Positions 24,314 through 33,052 are shown, counted from the first letter of the stretch. The stretch: DNA of 64,000 nt from Virgibacillus_F flavescens (GCF_050574275.1 NZ_CP192260.1:3286001-3350000), one strand, 5' to 3'. Numbers and translations: made by a program. Notes: generated by a model from the letters alone, not told the origin.

Positions 24314-25291
24314 CTATTCTTTTGTAAACGTAATTGTACTTCTGACGGTATCAATCGGACGAACTACTTTTTCGATCTCTTCACGTTTCGGTTCCAGCAT
24401 TGGCGGCAGAGACAGGCTTTCACCAAGTGTTTCATACGTTTCATCGTCCATAAAACCTGGTCCGTCGGTAGCAAACTCGAATAAAATCTGTGGTGCAACA
24501 TTTACATATAGAGAACCGAAGAAATGTCGGTCAACAAACCCGGAAGTTCTGAACCCGAAGCTCTCCATGTGACCAATCCATTCTTCCAATACCGAGCGAT
24601 CTTCTACGCGGAATGCGGCATGATGCACCGTCCCAAAACCTTGTCTTGCTGGTGGTAAATCAGCATCATGTTCCACCACTACCTGTGCACCATTTCCGCC
24701 TTCTCCCACTTCAAATAAGTGAAAAGCCCCTTCATCCGCAATCTCCTTAAACTGCAGCACTTTTTCCATCATTTCTTTAAAATACTTGTAGTCTGCAATG
24801 CGAACAAACAACGGTCCAAGTCCAGTAATGGCATGAGCTAGCGGAACGGGTCCATTCTTCCAAGGTGTCCCTGCAGCAACTCCCTGATTGTTTTCATCTG
24901 AAATTAGCTGGTATTTCTGATCATCAAAATCAACGAATGGCAGCACTTTTTTGCCGAATTGTTCCTGAATTCCTTCGTGTTTAACATCCAATCGGTCAAA
25001 ACGTTTAACCCAATACTCGATGGCAGCGTCGTCTGGTACACGGAACGAGGTTTTAGCAATTTCATTTGTACCGTGGACCCCTTTTGGAATCCCCTGAAAA
25101 TCAAAAAATGTCATATCTGTACCCGCGCTTCCCGTATCATCTGCAAAAAATAAATGATAGGTCTGGATATCATCCTGGTTTACTGTTTTCTTTACTAACC
25201 GCATTCCTAATATATATGTGAAAAATTCATAGTTTTTTTCTGCACTGCTTGTTATTGCTGTAACGTGGTGAATTCCTTTTAATTCATTCAT
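24314..25291 (-). CDS. Ring-cleaving dioxygenase, MhqO/MhqA type
   Basis: 325 residues with two VOC modules: GIHHVTAITSSAEKNYEFF at the start and TVHHAAFRVEDRSVLEEWIG near residue 215, each with the His of an extradiol-type metal site, plus a late Glu (ILFEFATDGPGF). Matches the MhqO-type glyoxalase/dioxygenases that degrade hydroquinones in Bacillus. ATG follows GGAGGTAA. First gene of a unit with the MarR regulator, under the palindromic operator at 25323-25340. Confidence 0.92.
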   Translation of the reverse strand: MNELKGIHHVTAITSSAEKNYEFFTYILGMRLVKKTVNQDDIQTYHLFFADDTGSAGTDMTFFDFQGIPKGVHGTNEIAKTSFRVPDDAAIEYWVKRFDRLDVKHEGIQEQFGKKVLPFVDFDDQKYQLISDENNQGVAAGTPWKNGPVPLAHAITGLGPLFVRIADYKYFKEMMEKVLQFKEIADEGAFHLFEVGEGGNGAQVVVEHDADLPPARQGFGTVHHAAFRVEDRSVLEEWIGHMESFGFRTSGFVDRHFFGSLYVNVAPQILFEFATDGPGFMDDETYETLGESLSLPPMLEPKREEIEKVVRPIDTVRSTITFTKE

Positions 25292-25322
25292 TTTATTACC
25301 TCCAAATTGTCTCAGTTTCTAT

Positions 25323-25340
25323 TATCTTCAATTCGAGATA
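25323..25340. promoter_or_regulatory. MhqR-type operator
   Basis: TATCTTCAATTCGAGATA is a near-perfect palindrome and matches the tATCTcgaAtTCgAGATa box described for MhqR of B. subtilis, at two mismatched positions. It lies 32 bases upstream of the dioxygenase start. Confidence 0.8.
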
Positions 25341-25410
25341 ATTTTACTACTCCTTCTATCTCTTGTCAATTTGATTGCTTCTATTGAATTTTTTTTACAA
25401 AAGCGTATAC

Positions 25411-25437
25411 TGTGAATATAAATACATTATATTCACA
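25411..25437. promoter_or_regulatory. 27-base palindrome, TetR operator candidate
   Basis: TGTGAATATAA, a five-base spacer, TTATATTCACA: 11 perfect pairs. It lies 24 bases before the ATG of the TetR gene and probably overlaps the promoter of the TetR-ABC operon. Confidence 0.75.
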
Positions 25438-25461
25438 TATTCATATATGGAGGTAAACGCA

Positions 25462-26070
25462 ATGCCAAAGGGATTTAGCGAACACGAAAAACAACGGATT
25501 ATCACTGCACTTGTTGATCAAGGAAAGCTGTTGTTCAGTAAATACGGATTACAAAAAACCAGCATTACCGAATTAACCAAACAGGTTGGTATTGCACAAG
25601 GAACTTTTTATAAATTTTACAATTCGAAAGAAGCATTGTATTTCGAAATTCTTGAACAAGAAGAGGAAAAGATAAAGAAACAATTTGCAGGGATAGATAT
25701 TCAAGCGAAGAATCAGCCAAAACAGGCAATCAAACAACTGCTCCTGCAGACGATTAACACCATTGAAACAAATCCATTCATTCGTCAATTGTACGTTGAA
25801 AACACGATAGAATCTTTACTCAGAAAGTTACCACCAGAACGACTTGAAGAACATTTCAATAATGACTCTGCTGCATTGCTGCCTTTGATTAGAAAATGGC
25901 AAAATCAAGGCGTGTTGATTGAACAAAATCCAGAAGTTATTGCAGGGGTATTGCGGTCTTTATTTATACTTACACTCCATCAGAAGGAAATTGGACAACT
26001 GGTATACAAGAAAACGATGGAATTACACATTGACCTAATAGTGGAAGGTCTTGTAACAGAGGAGAATTAG
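25462..26070 (+). CDS. TetR-family regulator of the adjacent ABC transporter
   Basis: 202 residues from ATG at 25462 behind GGAGGT; the longer frame is not supported. HTH: LLFSKYGLQKTSITELTKQV followed by GIAQGTFYKFYNSKEALYFEI. The ligand domain is large and helical. It heads an operon with an ATPase (2 bases downstream) and a permease, behind a 27-base palindrome, so self-repression with derepression by a substrate of the transporter is likely. Confidence 0.9.
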   Translation: MPKGFSEHEKQRIITALVDQGKLLFSKYGLQKTSITELTKQVGIAQGTFYKFYNSKEALYFEILEQEEEKIKKQFAGIDIQAKNQPKQAIKQLLLQTINTIETNPFIRQLYVENTIESLLRKLPPERLEEHFNNDSAALLPLIRKWQNQGVLIEQNPEVIAGVLRSLFILTLHQKEIGQLVYKKTMELHIDLIVEGLVTEEN

Positions 26071-26072
26071 TT

Positions 26073-26999
26073 ATGGAGACAATTATTCAGACGACTCACT
26101 TATCCAAGTCATACAAAGGCTTTCAAGCAGTTGATGATGTTTCTATCCAAATTAATAAAGGGGAAATATATGGTTTCATCGGTCTAAACGGAGCTGGTAA
26201 AACAACGACCATCCGGATGTTGCTTGGTTTGATTCGTCCTACAAGCGGCTCTTGTTTTATTATGGGTGAAAAGGTCAGTCTCACCAATCATTTCATTTGG
26301 AAAAATGTTGGGTATATGGTCGAATCCCCTTCCGCCTATCCTGAACTCACTGTGAAGGAAAACTTAGATATTTTCCTGAAATTTCGTTTGATTTCTGACC
26401 TGCATGCTGTTGAGCGTATGATTGATAAACTGAACCTGACAGCGTACACGCACAAAAAAGCTCGAGATCTTTCCTTAGGGAATAAGCAGCGATTAGGCAT
26501 AGCGAAAGCTCTCTTGCACAATCCTGAAATACTGATTTTAGATGAGCCCGTTAATGGTTTGGATCCTGCTGGCATAGTAGAAATTAGAGAACTGCTGCAC
26601 GATTTAGCGTTCAACAAAGGTGTAACAATTTTCATTTCCAGTCACCTCCTTGGTGAAATTGCCAAAATCGCAACCAACATAGCCATTATTCATGATGGCC
26701 AGTTGATTCAGGAAATTGGAGCCAACAGCTTACGGACGTTGCTGAATCAACGCCTACTACTTGATATGCATGATAAAAACGAAGCGCTAGCAATCCTGAA
26801 AACAGCTGGATACGCAACTGCCCTTAATGAAAACGGACTTATTGAGACGTATGATAAAGAAGCAATTCGCAATCCGGATCACATAGCTAGTCTTATCGTT
26901 CACAATGGTGTACCTCCTACCATGCTGAAAGTAGAATCCGAAAATCTGGAGTCCTATTTTTTAAGGGTGATTGGTAAGAAAGGAGCCGAAAATCAATGA
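26073..26999 (+). CDS. ABC transporter ATPase (BcrA/lantibiotic-export type)
   Basis: 308 residues. Walker A GLNGAGKTTT, signature LSLGNKQRLG, Walker B ILILDEPVNGLDP, H-loop FISSHLLGEI. The C-terminal extension past 215 is that of the CcmA/BcrA-type ATPases of ABC-2 exporters. The start follows the TetR stop by two bases. The stop overlaps the permease ATG by four bases (ATGA), so the pair is translationally coupled. Energises the permease at 26996. Confidence 0.93.
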   Translation: METIIQTTHLSKSYKGFQAVDDVSIQINKGEIYGFIGLNGAGKTTTIRMLLGLIRPTSGSCFIMGEKVSLTNHFIWKNVGYMVESPSAYPELTVKENLDIFLKFRLISDLHAVERMIDKLNLTAYTHKKARDLSLGNKQRLGIAKALLHNPEILILDEPVNGLDPAGIVEIRELLHDLAFNKGVTIFISSHLLGEIAKIATNIAIIHDGQLIQEIGANSLRTLLNQRLLLDMHDKNEALAILKTAGYATALNENGLIETYDKEAIRNPDHIASLIVHNGVPPTMLKVESENLESYFLRVIGKKGAENQ

Positions 27000-27775
27000 A
27001 TTCGTTCCGTGTCGTCTTATATGCTGAAGTACTGAAAATTCGCAAATCAAAAATCCTTTGGTTTACCCTTGCCGCTTTTTCTATCGCTCCTTTAATGGGT
27101 GGGTTCTTTATGTTCGTTCTTAAAAACCCGGAACTTGCCGAGAGTGCTGGGTTACTAGGAGCGAAAGCTCAAATTGTTGGAGAAGCGAATTGGCCCTCCT
27201 ATTTAAGCTTACTCGCTCAAACGATCGCAGTAGGAGGAATTTTGACTTTTGGATTTATCACAAGCTGGGTGTTTGGCAGGGAATATACCGATCGGACCGC
27301 TAAGGATCTATTGGCCCTTCCTTACTCCAGAGCAATTATTGTAAATGCTAAGTTTGTAACTATCCTGCTAACGAATATACTTTTAAGCCTGCATGTCATT
27401 ATAGTCGGGATCATTATCGGGTTAGTAATTGGACTCCCCATGTGGACATTATCGGTAGTGATACATGGACTTTATGTATTGATGATTACAACACTTTTAA
27501 CTGTTGCACTTGGCACCCCAGTTGCTTTTTTTGCTATTTACGGCCGAGGGTATTTAGGTCCGCTTGGTTTCGTGGTGTTAATGGTTGTCTTCTCGCAAAT
27601 TATTGCTGCTGCCGGTTATGGTGCATATTTCCCGTGGGCTGTACCTGCCTTGTATAGTGGCGTAACGGGAACTGCACAAATTCTCCCTATCAGCAGTGTC
27701 TCTATTGTTCTTTTGGTGAGTTTGCTTGGTTTCATCAGCACCCATTTATTATGGCTTTTTGCTGATCAGCATTAG
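26996..27775 (+). CDS. ABC-2 type permease
   Basis: 259 residues with six hydrophobic segments (about 18-40, 78-98, 118-140, 148-170, 178-205, 228-250) and the pattern GREYTDRTAKDLLALPYSR of BcrB/ABC-2 permeases. Partner of the ATPase just upstream. The pair resembles transporters for peptide antibiotic self-protection; the substrate is unknown. A strong terminator follows. Confidence 0.9.
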   Translation: MNSFRVVLYAEVLKIRKSKILWFTLAAFSIAPLMGGFFMFVLKNPELAESAGLLGAKAQIVGEANWPSYLSLLAQTIAVGGILTFGFITSWVFGREYTDRTAKDLLALPYSRAIIVNAKFVTILLTNILLSLHVIIVGIIIGLVIGLPMWTLSVVIHGLYVLMITTLLTVALGTPVAFFAIYGRGYLGPLGFVVLMVVFSQIIAAAGYGAYFPWAVPALYSGVTGTAQILPISSVSIVLLVSLLGFISTHLLWLFADQH

Positions 27776-27789
27776 ATCTATCTCTGAAT

Positions 27790-27823
27790 AAAAAAACTGA
27801 TTGGCAGGCACCAATCAGTTTTT
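27790..27823. terminator. Bidirectional terminator
   Basis: AAAAAACTGATTGG, CAGGCA loop, CCAATCAGTTTTT: perfect stem with A run left and T run right, serving the ABC operon on + and the 38-residue gene on -. Confidence 0.9.
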
Positions 27824-27931
27824 CCTGTTTATTTTTTTGCTGGTTTCTTCCTTCTTATCTCGTTTCTCATAATAAGCTGCTTCTGGATTATACAAGCGAT
27901 TTTCATCGACTTTATCTTTCCCTTTTTTCAT
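27815..27931 (-). CDS. Small charged protein (38 residues)
   Basis: Not listed as a long ORF but has a good start: ATG at 27931 behind GAAGAGAGGTG. Sequence begins MKKGKDKVDENRLYNPEAAY and continues as a K/E-rich tail to NRKN; it is soluble and helical. Its stop lies within the shared terminator. I recall no family. Size and composition resemble small spore or stress proteins of Bacillaceae, but that is a guess. Confidence 0.6.
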   Translation of the reverse strand: MKKGKDKVDENRLYNPEAAYYEKRDKKEETSKKINRKN

Positions 27932-28041
27932 GGCATTCACCTCTCTTCCTCTTAACTTTCCGCTTAGCGTTATTATTATTCTACATAAAAAAATCCCCGA
28001 ATAGTTTAGTCCGCCATCCAGGGTATAATCATGTTTCTATT

Positions 28042-28668
28042 CTAATTTTTAGGAAAGAGTCCTCGCCAGAAGAATTCAATAATTTGTTCAGCGGCTTCTT
28101 CTGTATTAGAAAAAATCGACTTGTTATCCGTTGTTTTATAGTTACCTACTCGCACAAGCGATAAATATGCCTGTGCTGCAAAAGCAGGGTTAATTTCTGG
28201 AATCTCGCCATCATTTACGGCATCGACAAATGACGTTTCAATCGCTTGATGCATATCTTTTTTTGCATTGTGCATTTTTTTAGTCTGTTCCGTCGTTAAT
28301 GCATCCTTTAGGCCTTTCGTAATTCCCTCTATATCAATGTTAACGGTTGCCCTTAAATGTGCTCGCGTAACGTTCAGGAGTCGCTCGCGTAACGGCAGAT
28401 CCTCCTGCAGCAAAACATGCATTCTTTTTCTGATCCGCTCCATCATCTGCACCATGGTTTCGGTAAATAATTCTGCTTTACTGTCATAATAATAGTATAC
28501 GGTTGCTTTTGTTACGTTACATACTTTTGCAACATCATCGACCGATACATTGGGATAACTGTTTTCTAAAAAAAGTCGGGATGCAGCCATTAGAATGCTA
28601 TCTTTCGTTGGCAGTTCCAAATCCTTCGAACGTGGTCTGCCTGGTGAACGATTCTGTTTGCTTTTCAC
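28042..28668 (-). CDS. TetR/AcrR-family regulator
   Basis: 208 residues. Basic N-terminal tail KSKQNRSPGRPRSKDLEL, then the HTH: AASRLFLENSYPNVSVDDVA and KVCNVTKATVYYYYDSKAEL. The C-terminal ligand domain is helical. The gene is separated by about 840 bases of repeats from an MMPL transporter on the other strand; a similar palindrome stands before each of the two genes, which suggests this regulator controls both. Confidence 0.88.
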   Translation of the reverse strand: MKSKQNRSPGRPRSKDLELPTKDSILMAASRLFLENSYPNVSVDDVAKVCNVTKATVYYYYDSKAELFTETMVQMMERIRKRMHVLLQEDLPLRERLLNVTRAHLRATVNIDIEGITKGLKDALTTEQTKKMHNAKKDMHQAIETSFVDAVNDGEIPEINPAFAAQAYLSLVRVGNYKTTDNKSIFSNTEEAAEQIIEFFWRGLFPKN

Positions 28669-28707
28669 ACGTGCTCTCTCCCTGTCCTTTATTTATTTTT
28701 GTATTAT

Positions 28708-28731
28708 AACATCTATCGAATAAATAGTGTT
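28708..28731. promoter_or_regulatory. Operator candidate before the TetR gene
   Basis: AACATCTATCGAATAAATAGTGTT: AACA-CTAT arms with ATAG-TGTT. The core CTAT-CGAA-ATAG resembles the site before the MMPL gene at 29466-29488. Confidence 0.55.
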
Positions 28732-28899
28732 AATTGTTGTAAATTAACCATCTGGTATATATAATTAATCTAATTAACTCATCTTTCACAGAATGAAATA
28801 AGTTGATGTTTCCTGCAATAATTAAATAGACTCTTATAGTTGACGAAAAAAAATAAAATTTGATGTAACTTTAGCTTTATTTCCAAAGTGATGTTCACT

Positions 28900-29035
28900 A
28901 GCTGCCGTACAGGATCGCTGCGGGCGGATGCTTTCCGCGGGCACGGCTTCAGTCTCCTCGAGAAACCCACTCTGCGGGGCCTTCAGACTCGTGCTGTTCC
29001 CGCAGGAGTCACCACCCTCCGCTCACCTGTACTGA
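28900..29035 (-). repeat. Second intergenic repeat type, copy A
   Basis: On the minus strand it reads GTACAGGTGAGCGGAGGG, a core starting TGACTCCTGCGGGAACAGCA, and ends CCGCCCGCAGCGATCCTGTAC. The GTACAGG/CCTGTAC and GCGGAGGG/CCGCCCGC ends pair. The core is shared with copy 1 of the long family. Part of an 840-base gene-free stretch. Confidence 0.8.
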
Positions 29036-29149
29036 TAAAGTTATTTAATTCTTTATTATTTCTTTCTACTAATTCATTCTGATATAAGCACAACTATTAT
29101 ACCAGTAGCTAATATACATGAAGACTCCTGTGGAAGGAAAGGTGAAGTA

Positions 29150-29366
29150 ACTGAAAAAGTGTGGATTTTGAAAATTAGTATTACACTTTAACTTAGCATC
29201 TTCGAATTCACGAGACTCCTGCGGGAACAGCGAGTGCTGAAGATCCCGCAGGAAAGCGGTCTTTGCTTATCCGAGGAAGCTGAAGCCGTGCCCTAAGGTG
29301 CGCGAAGTGTATTCGAAGATGCGATCGCAGATTCACTAAATTCGTCTCCCATGTGATTTTTTCAGT
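29150..29366 (+). repeat. Long intergenic repeat, copy
   Basis: Starts ACTGAAAAAGTG, ends GATTTTTTCAGT; inner arms CATCTTCGAATTCACG and GTGTATTCGAAGATGCGATCGC. The core is of the CTGAAGATCCCGCAGGAAAG type. Preceded by ACTCCTGTGGAAGGAAAGG, also found before the copy at 34.5 kb. Confidence 0.8.
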
Positions 29367-29465
29367 GTCTGGAAGCTCACCAGCCGCCCACGGAAATCTC
29401 GTTGTTGATACTCGCAATTTTTTTAAGTTAGGTAGTATGTTATATCATTAAGCAAATAAAACGCG

Positions 29466-29488
29466 AACCTATTCGAACATAATAGGTT
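29466..29488. promoter_or_regulatory. Operator candidate before the MMPL gene
   Basis: AACCTATT, seven-base spacer CGAACAT, AATAGGTT: perfect 8-base arms, 23 bases before the ATG. Similar to the palindrome at 28708-28731 upstream of the TetR gene. Confidence 0.6.
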
Positions 29489-29511
29489 AACTATCAGGAG
29501 AGGAAGATTTG

Positions 29512-31719
29512 ATGTACAACTTTTTAATGAAATGGGGAAAATTGGTTTCTGGCTCAAAAAGCCGCTTCGCAACGCTTGTCATTTGGATTTTGGTAATTGG
29601 AATATTAACGTCGATTTGGCCACAAGTAAATGACGAAGAAACCACCTCCACTAACCTGCTGCCAGAAGATGCCATGTCAGTTGAGGCAGCTAAAATTGCG
29701 GACGAACAATTTCCTAATAATACCGGCGTCCCTCTCCTGCTCGTATGGTATCGGGACGGAGGATTAACGGATACGGATTACCAGGCGGTTCAATCACTCT
29801 ATAAAGAGTTAAATCAGGATCCACTGGAAAACCAGTCACTTGTCCCGGATTTCGGAAGCATTCCTGCAGAAGCATTAAAAGCCTCCGCTTCGAGTGACGG
29901 CGCTGCACTTTCAACACCGGTATTTTTTGAAAAAGGTACTGCTACAGAAGCATTGCAGAAGTCACTAGATACACTTGAAGATCGCGTCACAAGTATAACA
30001 TCTGACAACCCTTTCAAAACAAAAATTACTGAAGACGGACTCCATCTCCGATTTACTGGACCGGTTGGCATTCAAACTGATGCGACGGAACTGTTCAGTC
30101 AGGCAGACGTTACACTACTGATTTCTACTGTATTACTTGTATTAGTTTTGTTAATCGTACTCTATCGCTCCCCTATTCTGGCAGTCGTTCCCTTAATCAG
30201 TGTAGGAATCGCGTATGGATTAATCAGCCCATTACTCGGCTTCATGGCAAGTCAGGGCTGGATTGAGGTAGATGCACAGGCAATTTCGATTATGACTGTT
30301 CTGTTGTTTGGAGCAGGTACGGATTACTGTCTGTTCTTAATTTCACGCTACCGCGATGAATTGCAGCTGGAAGTTAATAAATATACAGCACTTCAGAAGG
30401 CAATCGGTCATTCTGGCGGCGCAATTATGATGAGCGCTCTAACAACTGTACTTGGTCTATTAACGCTTTCGTTAGCGCAATATGCATCCTACGATCGTTT
30501 TGCTGTACCGTTCAGTTTAGCAATATTCGTGATGGGGATTGCGGTTCTGACGTTCTTGCCGTCCATTCTTTCTTTGCTTGGTAGAGTAGCCTTTTTCCCA
30601 TTTATTCCGCGTACTGAAAAAATGACACAGGAACTTGAGAAAAAGAAAGGCAAACGTGTTCGACGACCGAATACAAGAAGCCGCTTCAGTAAGTCTGTCG
30701 GCCATCTTGTAACTACAAAACCGTGGACGATTATTATTATTTGTACTGTTTTTCTCGGAGGCCTTGCGCTATTTGTTCCTAAAATAGAGTATACGTATGG
30801 CGTACTTGATTCGTTTCCGGAAGATATGCCGTCACGTGAAGGTTTTGAAATTATTGCCGAACACTATCCTCCTGGAACGATAGCGCCTGTACAGGTAATT
30901 GTCGATACTGGGAGTGAAGATGTTTCGTTGAAAGAAGATCTTGCTTCACTTGACGTGGTGGAGTCTGTAAGCGATCCGAAAACCGGCGAGACCGATCCAG
31001 GTTATCAGGCGTATGAACTTACCTTAGCAATTGATCCTTATTCGAATCAGGCAGTAAATCAGATTCCTGAGATAAAAGAATCGGTAGAAAACTTCCTCAC
31101 TGATGCAGGTGTAAAACCTGCTGATGAAAATGTCTGGCTAGGTGGAGAAACGGCAGGACTCTATGATACCGAGCAGGTTACCAGCCGGGATCAAAACTTG
31201 ATTATACCTGTCGTTCTTGTGATTATTGCAGCATTACTGCTCGCGTATTTGCGCTCGATTGTAGCGATGATTTATTTACTGCTGACCGTAGTGCTCTCCT
31301 ATTTCTCTGCTTTAGGTCTGGGCTGGATCTTAATTCATTATGGTATGGATGCACCTGCCATGCAAGGTTTAATTCCACTGTATGCGTTCGTATTCTTAGT
31401 CGCGCTTGGGGAGGATTACAATATATTTATGGTCTCAAGTATTTGGAAAAATCGATTGACGATGCCAATGAAAGAAGCCATTGCTGAAGGAGTTGGCCAG
31501 ACAAGTGGTGTAATCAGTTCAGCAGGATTGATATTAGCCGGTACGTTTTCTGTATTGGCAGTTCTGCCGCTTCAGGTACTCGTTCAATTTGGAACCGTCA
31601 CAGCAATTGGTGTTTTACTCGATACATTTATTGTTCGACCATTACTTGTGCCAGCCATCACCACGGTCCTTGGAAGGTTCGCTTTCTGGCCAGGTAAGCT
31701 TTGGAAGAAAAAAGATTAG
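29512..31719 (+). CDS. MMPL-family transporter (YdfJ-like)
   Basis: 735 residues; start taken as ATG at 29512 with AGGAGAGG at eight bases. RND-type plan: one helix near 20-40, a large outer loop (45-190), a helix bundle with SIMTVLLFGAGTDYCLFLISRYRDE (the GxxxDY proton-relay motif), a second outer loop (about 425-545), and a second bundle with LVALGEDYNIFMVS. The two-fold repeat and the D/Y residues are those of MMPL exporters. A TetR gene and a shared operator motif suggest inducible export. Substrate unknown. Confidence 0.93.
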   Translation: MYNFLMKWGKLVSGSKSRFATLVIWILVIGILTSIWPQVNDEETTSTNLLPEDAMSVEAAKIADEQFPNNTGVPLLLVWYRDGGLTDTDYQAVQSLYKELNQDPLENQSLVPDFGSIPAEALKASASSDGAALSTPVFFEKGTATEALQKSLDTLEDRVTSITSDNPFKTKITEDGLHLRFTGPVGIQTDATELFSQADVTLLISTVLLVLVLLIVLYRSPILAVVPLISVGIAYGLISPLLGFMASQGWIEVDAQAISIMTVLLFGAGTDYCLFLISRYRDELQLEVNKYTALQKAIGHSGGAIMMSALTTVLGLLTLSLAQYASYDRFAVPFSLAIFVMGIAVLTFLPSILSLLGRVAFFPFIPRTEKMTQELEKKKGKRVRRPNTRSRFSKSVGHLVTTKPWTIIIICTVFLGGLALFVPKIEYTYGVLDSFPEDMPSREGFEIIAEHYPPGTIAPVQVIVDTGSEDVSLKEDLASLDVVESVSDPKTGETDPGYQAYELTLAIDPYSNQAVNQIPEIKESVENFLTDAGVKPADENVWLGGETAGLYDTEQVTSRDQNLIIPVVLVIIAALLLAYLRSIVAMIYLLLTVVLSYFSALGLGWILIHYGMDAPAMQGLIPLYAFVFLVALGEDYNIFMVSSIWKNRLTMPMKEAIAEGVGQTSGVISSAGLILAGTFSVLAVLPLQVLVQFGTVTAIGVLLDTFIVRPLLVPAITTVLGRFAFWPGKLWKKKD

Positions 31720-31731
31720 TGGATACGTTTT

Positions 31732-31757
31732 GTTTAATTTTAACTGCACGTGGAATA
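31732..31757 (+). promoter_or_regulatory. SigB-type promoter candidate
   Basis: GTTTAA (31732-31737), 14 bases, GGAATA (31752-31757), close to GTTTAA-N12-15-GGGTAT, 34 bases before the stress-protein start. Confidence 0.55.
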
Positions 31758-31790
31758 ATACAGATATAACCAAAAGAGGAGTGTATTAGT

Positions 31791-32216
31791 TTGACTCAAC
31801 AAGAAACGAAAGCAAGTATCGAAAAAATACTTAACAATAGTATGGTAGGCACAATGGCAACCGTACAGAAGAATAAACCACATTCAAGGTACATGACTTT
31901 TTCTCACGAAGCGTTAAAGCTCTATACCGTCACAAATAAAGAAACACACAAAACTGACGAAATAAAAACCAATCCGTATACCCATATTCTTTTAGGTTAC
32001 GATGGTGATGGATTTGGCGATGATTATGTAGAGTATGAAGGTAAAGTTACCATCAATGATTCGGCAGAACTGAAAAAAAAGATGTGGAATGATCATATGA
32101 AAAGCTGGTTTGATGGTCCAGAAGATCCAAACTTTATAGTTCTGGAAATCGAACCAATCCAAATTAATCTGATGAACAAAAAAGGTGAATCACCTAAACG
32201 CTTAGAATTAGCATAA
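31791..32216 (+). CDS. General stress protein 26-like (pyridoxamine phosphate oxidase fold)
   Basis: 141 residues from a TTG start behind AGAGGAGTG. Split-barrel flavin-binding fold: ILNNSMVGTMATVQKNKPHSRYMTFSHE is typical of YdaG-type proteins, and the end FIVLEIEPIQINLM closes the barrel. B. subtilis ydaG (140 residues) is in the SigB regulon; a SigB-like promoter precedes this gene. Probable flavin or F420-like cofactor binding; reaction unknown. Terminator follows. Confidence 0.85.
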   Translation: MTQQETKASIEKILNNSMVGTMATVQKNKPHSRYMTFSHEALKLYTVTNKETHKTDEIKTNPYTHILLGYDGDGFGDDYVEYEGKVTINDSAELKKKMWNDHMKSWFDGPEDPNFIVLEIEPIQINLMNKKGESPKRLELA

Positions 32217-32222
32217 AAAGAT

Positions 32223-32258
32223 AAACCGGGCTGCAGGAGCCCGGTTTTAATTTTTTTA
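32223..32258 (+). terminator. Terminator of the stress-protein gene
   Basis: AACCGGGCT, GCAGG loop, AGCCCGGTT, then TTAATTTTTTT. Confidence 0.9.
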
Positions 32259-32300
32259 TAAAAGCTATATCAGCCAGCCAACCTCTATCACCACTTAAGA

Positions 32301-32675
32301 TTAATGCTTCGGCTGCTGCCATTGCTCCATACAATCCTGGACAAGGGTGACGCCCTGACTCATTGCTGCACCGCCACCTAAGGCAGTAGAAACGCCAATT
32401 GCTTCAAATATTTCCTTTTCTGAACACCCTTGATCGAGACAACCCTTCGTGTGATAAATAATGCAGTATTCATCCTGCGAGTAAACACTTATGCCAAGAG
32501 CAATCAATTGTTTATTTTTTGGCGATATTTCCCCATCGCGAAAACAGTGCTTGGTAAATTCGTTATACGTTTGCACCAGTTCGGGCATTCCGTTACTGAA
32601 TTTATTTAGCCCTTCCTTATAATTAAGTAGATGCTTATCCATCGACTGATTGGTGTTTGTTCCTTCGTGCTCCAT
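32301..32675 (-). CDS. Carboxymuconolactone decarboxylase/AhpD-family protein
   Basis: 124 residues from ATG at 32675; a GTG three codons upstream is too near GAAGGAG. The AhpD-like helix bundle is recognisable: the segment LIALGISVYSQDEYCIIYHT and the following K-G-C-L-D-Q carry C-x3-H (C79, H83 region) similar to the peroxidase-linked site of AhpD, then GVSTALGGGAAMSQGVTL. Cytoplasmic, with no partner gene. Resembles YurZ of B. subtilis. Function not certain. Confidence 0.85.
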   Translation of the reverse strand: MEHEGTNTNQSMDKHLLNYKEGLNKFSNGMPELVQTYNEFTKHCFRDGEISPKNKQLIALGISVYSQDEYCIIYHTKGCLDQGCSEKEIFEAIGVSTALGGGAAMSQGVTLVQDCMEQWQQPKH

Positions 32676-32706
32676 TCCTTTCACTCCTTCATTGATTTTT
32701 TAAACC

Positions 32707-32735
32707 ATTAAGCCACGCAGGATACGTGGCTTAAT
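32707..32735 (-). terminator. Hairpin after the DUF378 gene
   Basis: ATTAAGCCAC and GTGGCTTAAT: perfect 10-base stem. The minus-strand continuation has only a short T stretch. Confidence 0.55.
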
Positions 32736-32746
32736 GAGCATCAAAA

Positions 32747-33052
32747 CTATTTATCTGTATCTTCCTTAGTTGTTCGTGGGATGTCGGTATCTTCACCAAA
32801 TTCTGTGCGATAATCAAAATTTCTTTTTCTGATAGTACCTCGATCCGGGCTCTTTTCTTGCATCCACTCATACAGCATGATAATTGAGTATACACCACTT
32901 ATTCCAACCAGTGTATAGATTACTCGAGATAAACCAGCGTCCTGTCCACCAAATATTCCAGCAACTAAATCATATTGAAAAAACCCAATTAATCCCCAGT
33001 TCAAAGCGCCAATAATTATTAATGTTAAGGCTATACGTTTTATCGTTGTCAT
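32747..33052 (-). CDS. DUF378 membrane protein (YuzA-like)
   Basis: 101 residues. DUF378: RIALTLIIIGALNWGLIGFFQYDLVAGIFGG is the characteristic first helix and loop, followed by a second helix SRVIYTLVGISGVYSIIMLY. A long charged cytoplasmic tail (70-101) with repeated T/D is unusual compared with the compact family members of about 80 residues. ATG follows AGGAGGTG. Function unknown. Confidence 0.88.
   Translation of the reverse strand: MTTIKRIALTLIIIGALNWGLIGFFQYDLVAGIFGGQDAGLSRVIYTLVGISGVYSIIMLYEWMQEKSPDRGTIRKRNFDYRTEFGEDTDIPRTTKEDTDK

Noticed and set aside
28888..29417. ORFs of 60-70 residues in the 28.9-29.4 kb region
   Set aside because: Their residues come from the GC-rich repeat cores; identical peptides appear at 41-252 and other copies.
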